From contig NZ_CP072600.1 of the NCBI RefSeq assembly GCF_019891175.1, positions 1,302,001 through 1,366,000 on the forward strand: DNA of 64,000 bases, in the 5' to 3' direction. The DNA is from Leptothermofonsia sichuanensis E412. GTDB taxonomy: Bacteria > Cyanobacteriota > Cyanobacteriia > Leptolyngbyales > Leptolyngbyaceae. How positions within the stretch are numbered: position 1 is the stretch's first letter; each line of letters begins with the position of its first letter. The notes below the pieces were generated by a model. That model saw only the letters and a list, made by a program, of their open reading frames with translations, did not search any database and was not told the DNA's origin. Position numbers and translations under genes: made by a program. Below are positions 1 through 8,182 of this stretch, in pieces.

Positions 1-2487
1 AAGCTGGTAATCTTTCTCAGTCTGACTTTTGAGTGATGTCATGTACTGGTTTAAGGTCACTCCCAGCGCTACCAGCAGGGTACAGGGAATAACCATCTGC
101 AACAGGCGCAACTCTTTCTGGATGCGACGAGTTTCTTCCCGACTGACGGTGATGAACCGATGCGCCAGCGCAGAAAGTTCGTCTGGGAAGGTTTTCAGAT
201 AATCCTCAGCATCAATCAGGCGATCGCCATGCAACAGATAATCATTCGAGCGGGGTTCGTCTGCGTTCTGCCATTCCCTGGCGGCATGTTCAATCCGACG
301 CTGCCGTCTCAACATCTCCCGATTTTCATCTAACCAGAACCGCAGCATTGACCAGTGCCGGATTAAGGTTTCGTGGGCAACATCAACTGTTTCCTGATTG
401 ATTGCACAGGATGTTTGAGTGTAGCAGCGCTCTGCCAGATGGTTGGTCGGTAGTTGAGTAATGCGATTGAGCAGGTGTTCTCCTTGTAACCCAACCGATT
501 GCAGTCTCGTAGAAAATTCTGGGGTGGCTGGATTGGCTTTAGGAAATTTGCCCTGGCACATTTGAGCCAGACGCAGTGCTGTAGAAACACTGGCAATGCT
601 CTGGTCAACCCGCTCCTGGTAGCGGTTTGATACAATCTGGTTGGTGACCACCAGCTTGGCGGTGACCAGCTTTTCCAGGACCCGGTCTACTAACTCTACT
701 GGAAACCGGGGGCTGACCAATTCTGATTTGAGTACCCGGCGGCGGGTATCTTCTGTGCCGTCGCCGAGCTGGGTGAGTGCAATAAAAATGCGTTTGGCAA
801 CCTGTTGCTCTTCCAAACTAAGGCTGTAGAAGATTTCATCTGCCCGCTTTTGCAGCGTTCCGCGCACACCACCTAATTCCGTGTAGGCATCCAGCGTGAG
901 CCGATCAGGGCCTCCATCCGGATCTGGTTGCCGCTGTCGCCACAGTTCTAGCAGCGTGTACTGAAGCAGAGGTAACTCACCAGGGGCACCAACCACATCT
1001 AACAGGATGTTGTAAACTAGATTGGGGTCACAGATGGCTCCCACCTTCTGGGCAGGTTTGACGACAGAAGCTTTGATCTGTTCATAGGTCAGGGGAGTCA
1101 CTGTCACCAGGTTTTGCTCTATTTGCTCTGCCAGCCCGTTATACAGGGAGCACTTACCAAAAAAGTCTGCTCGCAGCACGATGATAATGCTGAGACAATC
1201 ACTGGCTTCTAGCATTGCGGTCAGCAGACTGTTAAAGAATCGGTGGCGATCGCGTTCTGCCTGGGGTCCCTGACACAGGGTAAACACTTCCTCAAACTGG
1301 TCAATAATCAGCAGCAGGCGCGAATTTCTCCCATATTTAGACGAGATCAGACTGGCACGCACCAGGTGAGAAAGTCCGTTCCCCCCTTCCTGGAGCAACG
1401 CCTCTGCCCGGCGCAGATGTTCCGCCCGGTCTACGGTGGGTGCCTGGGAGTTGACAAATGCACTCGCTAGACTTCTGAGGGGCTGATCTGTCGGAGTAAT
1501 GAGCTGAATCCGCCAGCGATCGCTACCAGAAAACTTATGTCCCTGTCGCAGTTGGTGAATCAACCCGGCTCTGACCAGGGAGGATTTACCACTCCCGGAC
1601 GCGCCTACAACTGCTACAAAGTTACGAGTTTTAAGTTTTTCAATCAGTTGATCTGTCAGGTCTTCCCGGCCAAAAAAATACTCAGCATGGGCTTCATCAA
1701 AGCACTCCAGTCCCCGGTATGGGCAAATTTCCTGAGACAGTTCTGTTTTGAGCAGGGTCGGTGCTCCCTGGCAGCGAGTCAGAACAATTTCACTCCCGGA
1801 GTTTTCAAACAGTGGCTGTTGGGTTTCCGTTTTCAGAGCATTGCTCACCCAGTCTGTGAGGGCATAGTTTGTCACTGTTCCCGTGGGAACCCGGCCTGGA
1901 TCCAACCCTTCAATTAAGGCTTGAGTGAACACACTATATTTGCCTTCGATTGCCTCGTATGCCATTTCGTATTCCCGCGAGGCTGCCATGAACAGGCGAT
2001 CAGTTCCAGCGCGGGCACCGGGATCCGCTTCCAGGAAGTTGAGTAATTCACCACTGTGGCAACAGTCAAGCAGGATAATACGCTGTTTGACTGGACTTTC
2101 CTGAAGCAACCGCCGCAGCCAGAAGAGGGATAATCCATAAAAACCTGCATTGGGATTGGCATCACTGGTTGCCAGGTAGCCTTCTTGAATACCCGCATCC
2201 TTCTGCAAGCCATGCCCCGAAAAATAAAACAATGCGGTATGGGGAATGTTATTGCCTTTAGGCTTAAACAGTCGTACCAGGGCCGCTTCTAGTTCGGCAA
2301 GGGAGACCAGTGTTTTTGCCCCTACTGTAGACTGCCCGGCTTGAATGATATCGGGCATCCGGGTCACACGGAAGTCGCCGTTGATTTGTAACTGCTGGGC
2401 GATCGCTTCTGCATCGTGGGCTGGGGCTTTCAACCCAGGTAGCCATTGATAAGCATTAATTCCAACAACAAGAGCGTCCCTTGACAT
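1..2487 (-). CDS. Caspase-like peptidase with nSTAND NTPase (3' end outside window)
   Basis: 829 residues are visible and the frame runs off the left edge. The start is ATG at 2487, ten bases after a GAGG. Residues 1-240 are a caspase (peptidase C14) domain: SGHG puts the catalytic His at about 92, and DCCHSG puts the Cys at about 143. After a linker, residues 255-290 hold the block CPYRGLECF...FFGRE that introduces nSTAND ATPases. Walker A is GASGSGKS at about 295-302 and Walker B is LLLIIDQFEE. Near residue 805 a hydrophobic stretch probably crosses the membrane. In the family this layout is usually followed by WD40 or other sensor repeats, which would lie outside the window. Such metacaspase-STAND proteins are proposed cell-death or defence effectors; the role here is inferred. 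Both dyad residues are intact. Confidence 0.9.
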   Translation of the reverse strand, partial: MSRDALVVGINAYQWLPGLKAPAHDAEAIAQQLQINGDFRVTRMPDIIQAGQSTVGAKTLVSLAELEAALVRLFKPKGNNIPHTALFYFSGHGLQKDAGIQEGYLATSDANPNAGFYGLSLFWLRRLLQESPVKQRIILLDCCHSGELLNFLEADPGARAGTDRLFMAASREYEMAYEAIEGKYSVFTQALIEGLDPGRVPTGTVTNYALTDWVSNALKTETQQPLFENSGSEIVLTRCQGAPTLLKTELSQEICPYRGLECFDEAHAEYFFGREDLTDQLIEKLKTRNFVAVVGASGSGKSSLVRAGLIHQLRQGHKFSGSDRWRIQLITPTDQPLRSLASAFVNSQAPTVDRAEHLRRAEALLQEGGNGLSHLVRASLISSKYGRNSRLLLIIDQFEEVFTLCQGPQAERDRHRFFNSLLTAMLEASDCLSIIIVLRADFFGKCSLYNGLAEQIEQNLVTVTPLTYEQIKASVVKPAQKVGAICDPNLVYNILLDVVGAPGELPLLQYTLLELWRQRQPDPDGGPDRLTLDAYTELGGVRGTLQKRADEIFYSLSLEEQQVAKRIFIALTQLGDGTEDTRRRVLKSELVSPRFPVELVDRVLEKLVTAKLVVTNQIVSNRYQERVDQSIASVSTALRLAQMCQGKFPKANPATPEFSTRLQSVGLQGEHLLNRITQLPTNHLAERCYTQTSCAINQETVDVAHETLIRHWSMLRFWLDENREMLRRQRRIEHAAREWQNADEPRSNDYLLHGDRLIDAEDYLKTFPDELSALAHRFITVSREETRRIQKELRLLQMVIPCTLLVALGVTLNQYMTSLKSQTEKDYQL

Positions 2488-2927
2488 TTGCTAAAAACCT
2501 CGAAAAGCTTAGTTTCAGTCATTTGATTGAACCAACTTCAGCCAAATTGCTGAGTTAAGCTTCAAATCCAATCAAAAGTATTTTGAAAGAATTCCTTCCC
2601 TGGTTGAATGAGTCAGTAGCTGCATGAAAAGCAGACTTAGAAGGACATTCCCAATTCCAAGCTAATAGGAAACACACGTTAAGTCATAGGGGGTATCACC
2701 CCTAAAGGTGATTTTTTACGAATTTATCTCTCAATCAAGTAGCATTTTTTCTAATTCACAACTAAATCTTAAAAAATTACTTAATTCTAGATAGATCCGA
2801 TTTACTTACCTGCCAGAAAAATTTGAAAGTTAATAGCAGAATCAACAGCGAAATCACAGATCTTGATGTTGCCTGCCGCCTTGTGGCAGCCTCAGATCCG
2901 CGTATTTACTTTGGTAAATTTCCGCAC

Positions 2928-3020
2928 TATGGCGATCCTATCTGGATTGTGAAAAAGGATTCCCCAGAAATCCTGTCTCACAAAGTCTCTTACTCTCACA
3001 CCTGATTTAGGACTGCTACA
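2928..3020 (+). mobile_element. 93-bp MITE-like element, family A copy 1
   Basis: The same 93 bp recurs at 56702-56794. Shared blocks include GCGATCCTATCTGGATT near the left end and GATTTAGGACTGCTA at the right end. In the second copy the ends are TATAGC and GCTATA, an inverted pair; here they have drifted to TATGGC and GCTACA. The middle can fold as GGATTCC...GGAATCC. No open frame of note, so it would be a non-autonomous element or folded repeat. Confidence 0.7.
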
Positions 3021-3021
3021 T

Positions 3022-3117
3022 GTTACTGGTGTAGCCGGGGACAGGGGATGGGAAACACAGGTTTATTCAGGTGCGGACATTCTGCACCTGAGTGTTACTG
3101 GTGTAGCCGGGGACAGG
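3022..3117 (+). repeat. 24-bp direct repeat, two copies 72 bp apart
   Basis: A 24-bp block that begins GTTACTGGTGTAGCCGGGG occurs at 3022-3045 and again at 3094-3117, followed each time by a purine-rich tail. Between them CAGGTGC and GCACCTG form a short hairpin. It lies just 3' of family A copy 1 and downstream of the lipoprotein gene. Confidence 0.7.
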
Positions 3118-3216
3118 AGATGGAAGACAGGAAAGGGGAGAGGGCGAGATCACCCTCTGTTTAATCGGTGTAATTATCTGTCTTGACCTGGGTGGCCACT
3201 GCTATAACTCACCGGT

Positions 3217-4992
3217 TTACTTTTCAATGTATAGCTCCTGAATATTCCAGAGGGCGCCTCCCAGTTCCGGGTACTCAACTCCCTGGACGCGATCGCGCAC
3301 GGCTGCCATGATGCGCTCAACCACCAGGGGAATCCAGGGTAGATTTTCCTGCTGAAGCTGCTGGGTTCTGGCATAGATGGCTCTGCGCCTGGTTTCATCT
3401 AACTCCTGCGCCCCCTCAATGAAAAGACGCCCAATCTCGGCTTCCCAATCGGAAACCACCCGTCCTTCTATGGGTTTGCCACCGGCTTTCGCCAGATTGA
3501 AATTATGGGACGAACCATCAGGAGACCAGATATTGGAGCCGTCATTGGGTTCCCGTCCACTGCCCATTGCCAGCAAATAGGCATCCCAATCCAGAGAGTT
3601 GTTCAGCTTGTCAAGCAGGACGTTGAAATTGATTGGACTTAAATCCACTTGCATCCCAATTCTTGCCAGATCTTGCCGGATCTGAGCCAGCATCTGTTCC
3701 CGGATGGTGTTGCCAGCATTGGTCATTAAGGTGAACTGTACCCGGTTGCCCTCTGCATCCAGTAGTTGCCCTTTGGGGTCGTATTTAAAACCAGCATCCA
3801 GCAGTAGTTGTCTGGCTTTTTCTGGGTCATAATTGTAAACTCTCAGCCCCTGCTCTGGGGAAAGGTAGAAGGGGCTTTGGGGAATCAGGGTCGAGTTGAT
3901 TAAAGCACCCAGCCCCCGGTAGATGGTGTTATTCATCTTTTCGCGGTCGATCGCATAGGCAACTGCCTGCCGAAATGCCACATTGTTAAACCAGCGGGAC
4001 TTAATGGGGTTCACGATGGGGCGACCATCCCGGCGACCCTGGTTGAGGTTGAAGGACATAAAGGTGGTGATGGGGCGCTGACCACCCATATGAACCGTAA
4101 ATCTGCCTCGTTTTTCCTCGCGCTTTAAAAGGGTGAAATCTTCTGGACGGATGGGTTCTGATACATCCAGGCCGCCAGAGCGAAATTGCAACAATGCGGT
4201 ATCCCGATTTTCAACCACGCTCCAGACAATACGCTCAATATAGGGCAGAGGGTTTCCCTCCGAGTTTTTGCGCCAGTAGTAGGGATTGCGCTTAAAGATA
4301 ACTCGCTGGCTGCTGACATAGCTCTCCATGACGTAAGGACCATTGGCGATGATCTCTCTGGGATCGGTATCCGTGCCCCAGGTGGATAGGAATAGTGGGT
4401 TACCGTCGGACCCTTTGGTGGTCACCGCCTTCTCCAACGCATGTCTGGGCATGATTGGGATTCCAGTAATCCGCAGGAAGGGCGCGAACGGCTCAGGGGT
4501 GGTGAACTCCACCCGAAGATCGTCGATCTTACGAACCGATGGGAAGAGCCGATTTTTACCAATCCTCAATACATCCTGAATATCCGTTGGAATGGCAGGG
4601 TTGAGATAGATGTCACGATAGCTAAAGACCACATCATCTGCGGTCAGGGGTTGACCGTCAGACCATTTCAAGCCCTTTCGCATGGTGAAGGTAATGCGTT
4701 TCTTGTCGTCTGAGATTTCCCAGGACTCTGCCAGGGATGGCTCAATTTGACCTGTCAGGGCATTTTCTGTAATCAGCCCCTCATAGATCAGGGAGAAAAC
4801 GTTGGGGGACTCGTTGCTGAGGGCGTAGTTGAAGGTTTTGGGGTCGCTCAGAGTCCAGTCAATCAGTTCTGGTACCTGGGCGGCTGATGTTCTGAACCGA
4901 TCAGGGCTACAGGCAGTCAGGGCGATCGCGCTCACCCCGACCAGCAAGACCATCAACCAACGCCTCAAAAGTTGCGAGTTAAGAAATCTCAT
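3217..4992 (-). CDS. Peptide/nickel-type ABC transporter substrate-binding lipoprotein (SBP_bac_5)
   Basis: The product is a periplasmic solute-binding protein of the DppA/OppA cluster. From the chosen start (MRFLNSQ, 591 residues) it has a basic n-region, a hydrophobic helix and the lipobox LTAC with the lipidated Cys at about 28. An alternative ATG lies seven codons upstream at 5013. The body carries family features: LAESWEISDDKKRITFTMRKGLKWSDGQPLTADD-type text split across residues 85-125, a long C-terminal lobe, and PESWNLAKA-like oligopeptide-binding segments. No cognate permease or ATPase is adjacent: the next gene is divergent and encodes an exporter-type ATPase. The substrate is therefore unknown; small peptides are the family default. 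Confidence 0.88.
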   Translation of the reverse strand: MRFLNSQLLRRWLMVLLVGVSAIALTACSPDRFRTSAAQVPELIDWTLSDPKTFNYALSNESPNVFSLIYEGLITENALTGQIEPSLAESWEISDDKKRITFTMRKGLKWSDGQPLTADDVVFSYRDIYLNPAIPTDIQDVLRIGKNRLFPSVRKIDDLRVEFTTPEPFAPFLRITGIPIMPRHALEKAVTTKGSDGNPLFLSTWGTDTDPREIIANGPYVMESYVSSQRVIFKRNPYYWRKNSEGNPLPYIERIVWSVVENRDTALLQFRSGGLDVSEPIRPEDFTLLKREEKRGRFTVHMGGQRPITTFMSFNLNQGRRDGRPIVNPIKSRWFNNVAFRQAVAYAIDREKMNNTIYRGLGALINSTLIPQSPFYLSPEQGLRVYNYDPEKARQLLLDAGFKYDPKGQLLDAEGNRVQFTLMTNAGNTIREQMLAQIRQDLARIGMQVDLSPINFNVLLDKLNNSLDWDAYLLAMGSGREPNDGSNIWSPDGSSHNFNLAKAGGKPIEGRVVSDWEAEIGRLFIEGAQELDETRRRAIYARTQQLQQENLPWIPLVVERIMAAVRDRVQGVEYPELGGALWNIQELYIEK

Positions 4993-5070
4993 AGAGGAAA
5001 TACCAACGAGCATTAGCGCATATTCGCCTTTCCAGGATACGAAAATCTTGGCCGGGTTAATAGGGTGGGA

Positions 5071-5157
5071 AGTGAGGAGTGAGGAGTGAGGAGTGAGGAA
5101 TGGGGAGTGAGGAGTGAGGAGTGAGGAATGGGGAGTGAGGAGTGAGGAGGGGTTAGG
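5071..5157 (+). repeat. Heptanucleotide tandem repeat (GGAGTGA)n
   Basis: About a dozen imperfect copies of GGAGTGA, with the variant GGAATGG inserted at intervals, fill the middle of the gap between two divergent genes (4993-5319). This matches the short tandemly repeated repetitive sequences known from filamentous cyanobacteria. The rest of the gap shows no gene. Confidence 0.85.
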
Positions 5158-5319
5158 AGTTGCTGGTTGTTAGAAGAAGAGAGAGGAAAGTGTGCGGACG
5201 GAAGAAGTGATTGTTAGAGTCTGGTTGACTGCAAATTCATTCAGGGAATTTGCCAGGGGGTTTAGTATGTTGTAAGTCGGTCGTGAACAGTTGCAGAAGA
5301 CCGGAATATTTAGGAACGT

Positions 5320-6300
5320 ATGGATGCTGATAATCAGGGAACAACTGAACCAGGGGTGGTCGATCGCCCGGCAGTGGTGGAGACTTATGAGCTACGCAAG
5401 ACTTATCGAACCGGGTTTTGGCTGACACAGAAAATTGTGTCACTGCAAAACTGCACATTGCAGGTGTATGAGGGAGAAACGTTTGGTTTACTGGGTCCCA
5501 ACGGGGCAGGTAAAACGACCCTGCTGAAGACTTTATTGGGAATTACTCGCCCGTCGGGGGGCAAAGCAAAGCTACTGGGAGAGGCCCTGGGCGATCGCGC
5601 GGTTAAGCAGCGAGTGGGGTATCTGCCTGAAAACCCTTATTTCTATGACTACCTGACCGGTTGGGAAATTTTACAGTTCACGGCGGGTTTATTTCGGATT
5701 CCTCGTTCTGTCCAGAAGCAGCGGATTCCCGAATTGCTCGATCTGGTTGGACTGGCTCAATCAGCCGCAAAGAAGAAGCAACTGCGGCAGTACTCCAAAG
5801 GAATGCTGCAACGGATCGGGATGGCACAGGCGTTGATCAATGATCCTGAAGTGGTATTTCTGGATGAGCCAATGTCGGGTTTGGATCCGATGGGGCGTTA
5901 TCAAATTCGGGAGATCATCCTTTCTCTGAAGTCCCAGGGACGCACTATTTTCTTCAACAGCCATGTGCTCTCGGATGTGGAGATGATTTGCGATCGCGTT
6001 GGCATCCTGGCGCAAGGCGAACTGATCTGTGTCGGGTCTTTACAGGAACTTTTAGGCACGGCTGTAACCTATTTTGTTAAAGGCAAGGGTGGCAGCCTGG
6101 ATGTGCTGAAGAAACGAATGACCGATTTGGGTTTTCAGGAAGGCTGCTGGTATGGGCATTTAGAAGGGGATCCCTACGATTTCCTGGCTTCCCTCAACCT
6201 GATGGGAGCACAGATTGTCACCGTCAACCTGGCACGCCCGACTCTGGAGGAATTTTTTATCCAGCAGTTGCGCGATCGCGGCATCCATACGAGTAGTTAG
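5320..6300 (+). CDS. ABC transporter ATP-binding protein (exporter type)
   Basis: This is a 326-residue soluble ATPase of the ABC-2/CcmA-DrrA type. Walker A is GPNGAGKT at about 59-66, the signature is a degenerate YSKGM, Walker B is VVFLDEPMSGLDP and the switch His is in NSHVL. A C-terminal extension of about 90 residues ends in the TLEEFFIQQLRD element typical of drug/lipid/polysaccharide export ATPases. No membrane partner lies next to it, so it must pair with a permease encoded elsewhere. Its last sense codon and stop are part of a 12-bp duplication that abuts the 81-bp element just downstream. Confidence 0.9.
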   Translation: MDADNQGTTEPGVVDRPAVVETYELRKTYRTGFWLTQKIVSLQNCTLQVYEGETFGLLGPNGAGKTTLLKTLLGITRPSGGKAKLLGEALGDRAVKQRVGYLPENPYFYDYLTGWEILQFTAGLFRIPRSVQKQRIPELLDLVGLAQSAAKKKQLRQYSKGMLQRIGMAQALINDPEVVFLDEPMSGLDPMGRYQIREIILSLKSQGRTIFFNSHVLSDVEMICDRVGILAQGELICVGSLQELLGTAVTYFVKGKGGSLDVLKKRMTDLGFQEGCWYGHLEGDPYDFLASLNLMGAQIVTVNLARPTLEEFFIQQLRDRGIHTSS

Positions 6301-6306
6301 CTTGAT

Positions 6307-6387
6307 GGCGCTGCTGAATAGCCGTATGAATTGGAACGAAGTTTCAATTCATACTCGCTCTAATTCATACCCAGATTCAGCAACGCC
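6307..6387 (+). mobile_element. 81-bp MITE, family B copy 1, with 12-bp target duplication
   Basis: The ends are GGCGCTGCTGAAT and, inverted, GGCGTTGCTGAAT. The centre is a hairpin, ATTGGAACGAAGTTTCAAT. A second copy lies at 22680-22760 with about 93% identity. Directly abutting both ends is a 12-bp direct repeat: AGTTAGCTTGAT at 6295-6306 and AGTTAGTTTGAT at 6388-6399, one mismatch. The left repeat includes the stop codon of the preceding ATPase gene, so insertion left that reading frame intact. Confidence 0.85.
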
Positions 6388-6503
6388 AGTTAGTTTGATA
6401 GATGGGTATCCCGCCCTGAGAAAGTGCGGTTTTCTCCCCTTATAAATATCAGGAAAGCTAAATGATGAGTTCGAATTTATACTAGTCCTTTAGCCGTAAT
6501 ATT

Positions 6504-6920
6504 ATGGGGAGACGCAGTAGAAAACACAGTAAGCAGTTTTCCTGTGGGCATCGGGGGTTTGGAAAAGCGTGTCATCGCTGTGTCAGAGATAACGATCTCG
6601 TCCGTCAAAAACTGGTATCCGTTTATCAACAAAGACTGGCAAAACAGGAATGGGAGCAGTCTTTTGCGGACGATCCAGTTGATCTTAGAGGACTAACAGA
6701 GCATGTAATTGTAAAAGCCAGACAAATTATTGCCAATCTGCACAATGGGGGAACCCATCGCCAATTCAAGGGTAAACGGTTTCATTTTGATCGAACCCTG
6801 ATCACGATTCCTGTTACCTATGATTATCGGATGTTGTGCCGTGAGTATAACGGCAAACTAGTTCCTCTCAGGGTTCTTTCCCACGAGGCGTATAACGGAA
6901 TCGCTCGCAACAAAAATTGA
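6504..6920 (+). CDS. Small protein with Cys/His zinc motif and RelE/ParE-like C-terminus
   Basis: 138 residues. The N-terminus has CGH at 14-16 and CHRC at 23-26 (C-x-H-x7-H-x-x-C spacing), a likely zinc site, after a basic MGRRSRKHSK lead. The C-terminal third (FKGKRFHFDRTLITIPVTYDYRMLCREYNGK... split here) reads like the strands of the RelE/ParE toxin fold, with a YRMLCREYNGK strand turn and an LRVLSHEAYN ending. No antitoxin-sized partner is visible: upstream is family B MITE and downstream a convergent cyclase gene. I recognise it as a conserved cyanobacterial small protein type, but I do not know a proven function; toxin likeness is inference from pattern only. Confidence 0.7.
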   Translation: MGRRSRKHSKQFSCGHRGFGKACHRCVRDNDLVRQKLVSVYQQRLAKQEWEQSFADDPVDLRGLTEHVIVKARQIIANLHNGGTHRQFKGKRFHFDRTLITIPVTYDYRMLCREYNGKLVPLRVLSHEAYNGIARNKN

Positions 6921-6943
6921 GATGTGCCGATGAATACATCAAC

Positions 6944-8011
6944 CTAAAATACAGCCGTCCCTGGGAGGTCTTCTTCTGACTCGATTCTTTTCCAATCTCC
7001 TGCAATGATGCGATCGCGCCCCTCTGACTTTGCCTGATAAAGTGCCCTATCTGCCTCTGCCACCAGAGAACTGCTGTCCTGATTGGAGGATGGAACCACA
7101 GTTGCTACCCCCAGACTGAGGGTAACCACAGTCGCCACCTGAGATCCCTGATGCTCCAGTTTCAGGCGTTTCAGCGCTATCCGAATGTCTTCTGCCACCT
7201 GCAAAGCGCCTTCCAGGGGCGTATTCGGTAACACAAGAGCAAATTCTTCCCCACCATAACGAGCCACTACATCAGCGGGGCGCTTTGCGGATGCTTGAAG
7301 CACCATTGCGATCGTGCGCAGACAGTCATCTCCAGCCTGATGTCCGTAAGTATCGTTATAGTTCTTAAAATAGTCAACATCACAGAGAATCAGAGACAGC
7401 GGTAACTGTTCGCGGGCCAGTCTGCGCCACTCTTGCTCCAGATATTCGTCAAACCGGCGACGGTTCGCAAGCTGAGTTAAGCCATCCAGATTGGCAAGCC
7501 GTTGCAATTCCTGATTTGCCGCCTGAAGAGCTTTTTCAGCCATACGACGTTCGCTGACCTGCTGTTTTAATAGTTCATTTTGTTCATGTAACTGCTGTTG
7601 CAATCGGCGCAGGGTCATATGAATCGTAACGCGCGCCATGACCTCTGGAATCCGAAAGGGCTTGGTGATATAGTCCACCCCACCCACATCAAAGGCTCGT
7701 AACTTATCCAGGACTTCATCCAGGGCACTGATGAAAATTACGGGGATATCCCTCGTCTCGGTATTCTCCTTGAGTACCTGGCACAGTTCATAGCCATCCA
7801 TTTGAGGCATGCAGATATCCAGCAGAATCAAGTCAGGTGGATCCTGCTTAATAGCTGCTAATGCCATTTCACCAGTCGTCTCTGCCCGCACCTCATAGCC
7901 TCGCCGGGTTAGCATTCGGGTCAGGAGGTGCAGGTTATCGGGGGTGTCATCTACAATCAAAATTTTGCCCTGGCTGGCAATTTTCTGGCTATGCTCTGAT
8001 GACGTGCTCAT
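6944..8011 (-). CDS. Response-regulator diguanylate cyclase (REC-GGDEF, PleD-like)
   Basis: The start chosen is ATG at 8011 (MSTSSEH), preceded by AAGGAAA; a longer frame begins at 8047. Residues 16-130 are a receiver domain with acidic pair DD, phospho-acceptor Asp in ILLDICMP and the conserved Lys in ITKPF. A coiled linker of about 45 residues (QQLHEQNELLKQQV) leads into a GGDEF domain with active site GGEEF. Five residues upstream of it is RPAD, the inhibitory I-site (RxxD), so product inhibition by c-di-GMP is expected. The protein would make c-di-GMP from two GTP when phosphorylated. No cognate histidine kinase is adjacent. Confidence 0.93.
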   Translation of the reverse strand: MSTSSEHSQKIASQGKILIVDDTPDNLHLLTRMLTRRGYEVRAETTGEMALAAIKQDPPDLILLDICMPQMDGYELCQVLKENTETRDIPVIFISALDEVLDKLRAFDVGGVDYITKPFRIPEVMARVTIHMTLRRLQQQLHEQNELLKQQVSERRMAEKALQAANQELQRLANLDGLTQLANRRRFDEYLEQEWRRLAREQLPLSLILCDVDYFKNYNDTYGHQAGDDCLRTIAMVLQASAKRPADVVARYGGEEFALVLPNTPLEGALQVAEDIRIALKRLKLEHQGSQVATVVTLSLGVATVVPSSNQDSSSLVAEADRALYQAKSEGRDRIIAGDWKRIESEEDLPGTAVF

Positions 8012-8182
8012 GGGCGGTTTCCTTGTTGCACGACTCCCTGTTTCCAAAATATTCCCTTTTTGTCTCCCATTCCCTCGCTGAAATCCTGAATTCAGGAGGA
8101 CATAATGGTGTATGATTCCTGCTGCCTGATGCAGCCATCATCTAAGATGGGCGAAGTCTATGCAATCCTGATCGTGAGGTTC

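Larger units (their letters stand above)
2488..3216. other. 729-base gap without a convincing gene
   Basis: This gap separates the caspase gene start from the end of the binding-lipoprotein gene. It is AT-rich on the left. On the right it holds one copy of a 93-bp inverted-terminus element (2928-3020) and a 24-bp direct repeat. A 60-codon open frame over 2823-3005 lies largely inside the element and is not considered a gene. The promoter of the caspase gene must lie in the left part, but I could not pick a specific box. Confidence 0.6.

Noticed and set aside
641-1917. Several plus-strand open frames of 60-126 codons in the first 2 kb
   Set aside because: They lie antisense to the caspase/nSTAND gene, whose frame is continuous with recognisable motifs.
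2823-3005. 60-codon gene after the caspase gene
   Set aside because: Its second half lies in the dispersed family A element and the first half has no ribosome site or family resemblance.
5071-5157. Regular short repeats suggesting a CRISPR array
   Set aside because: The units are 7 bp in direct tandem with no spacers; no cas genes are present in the window.
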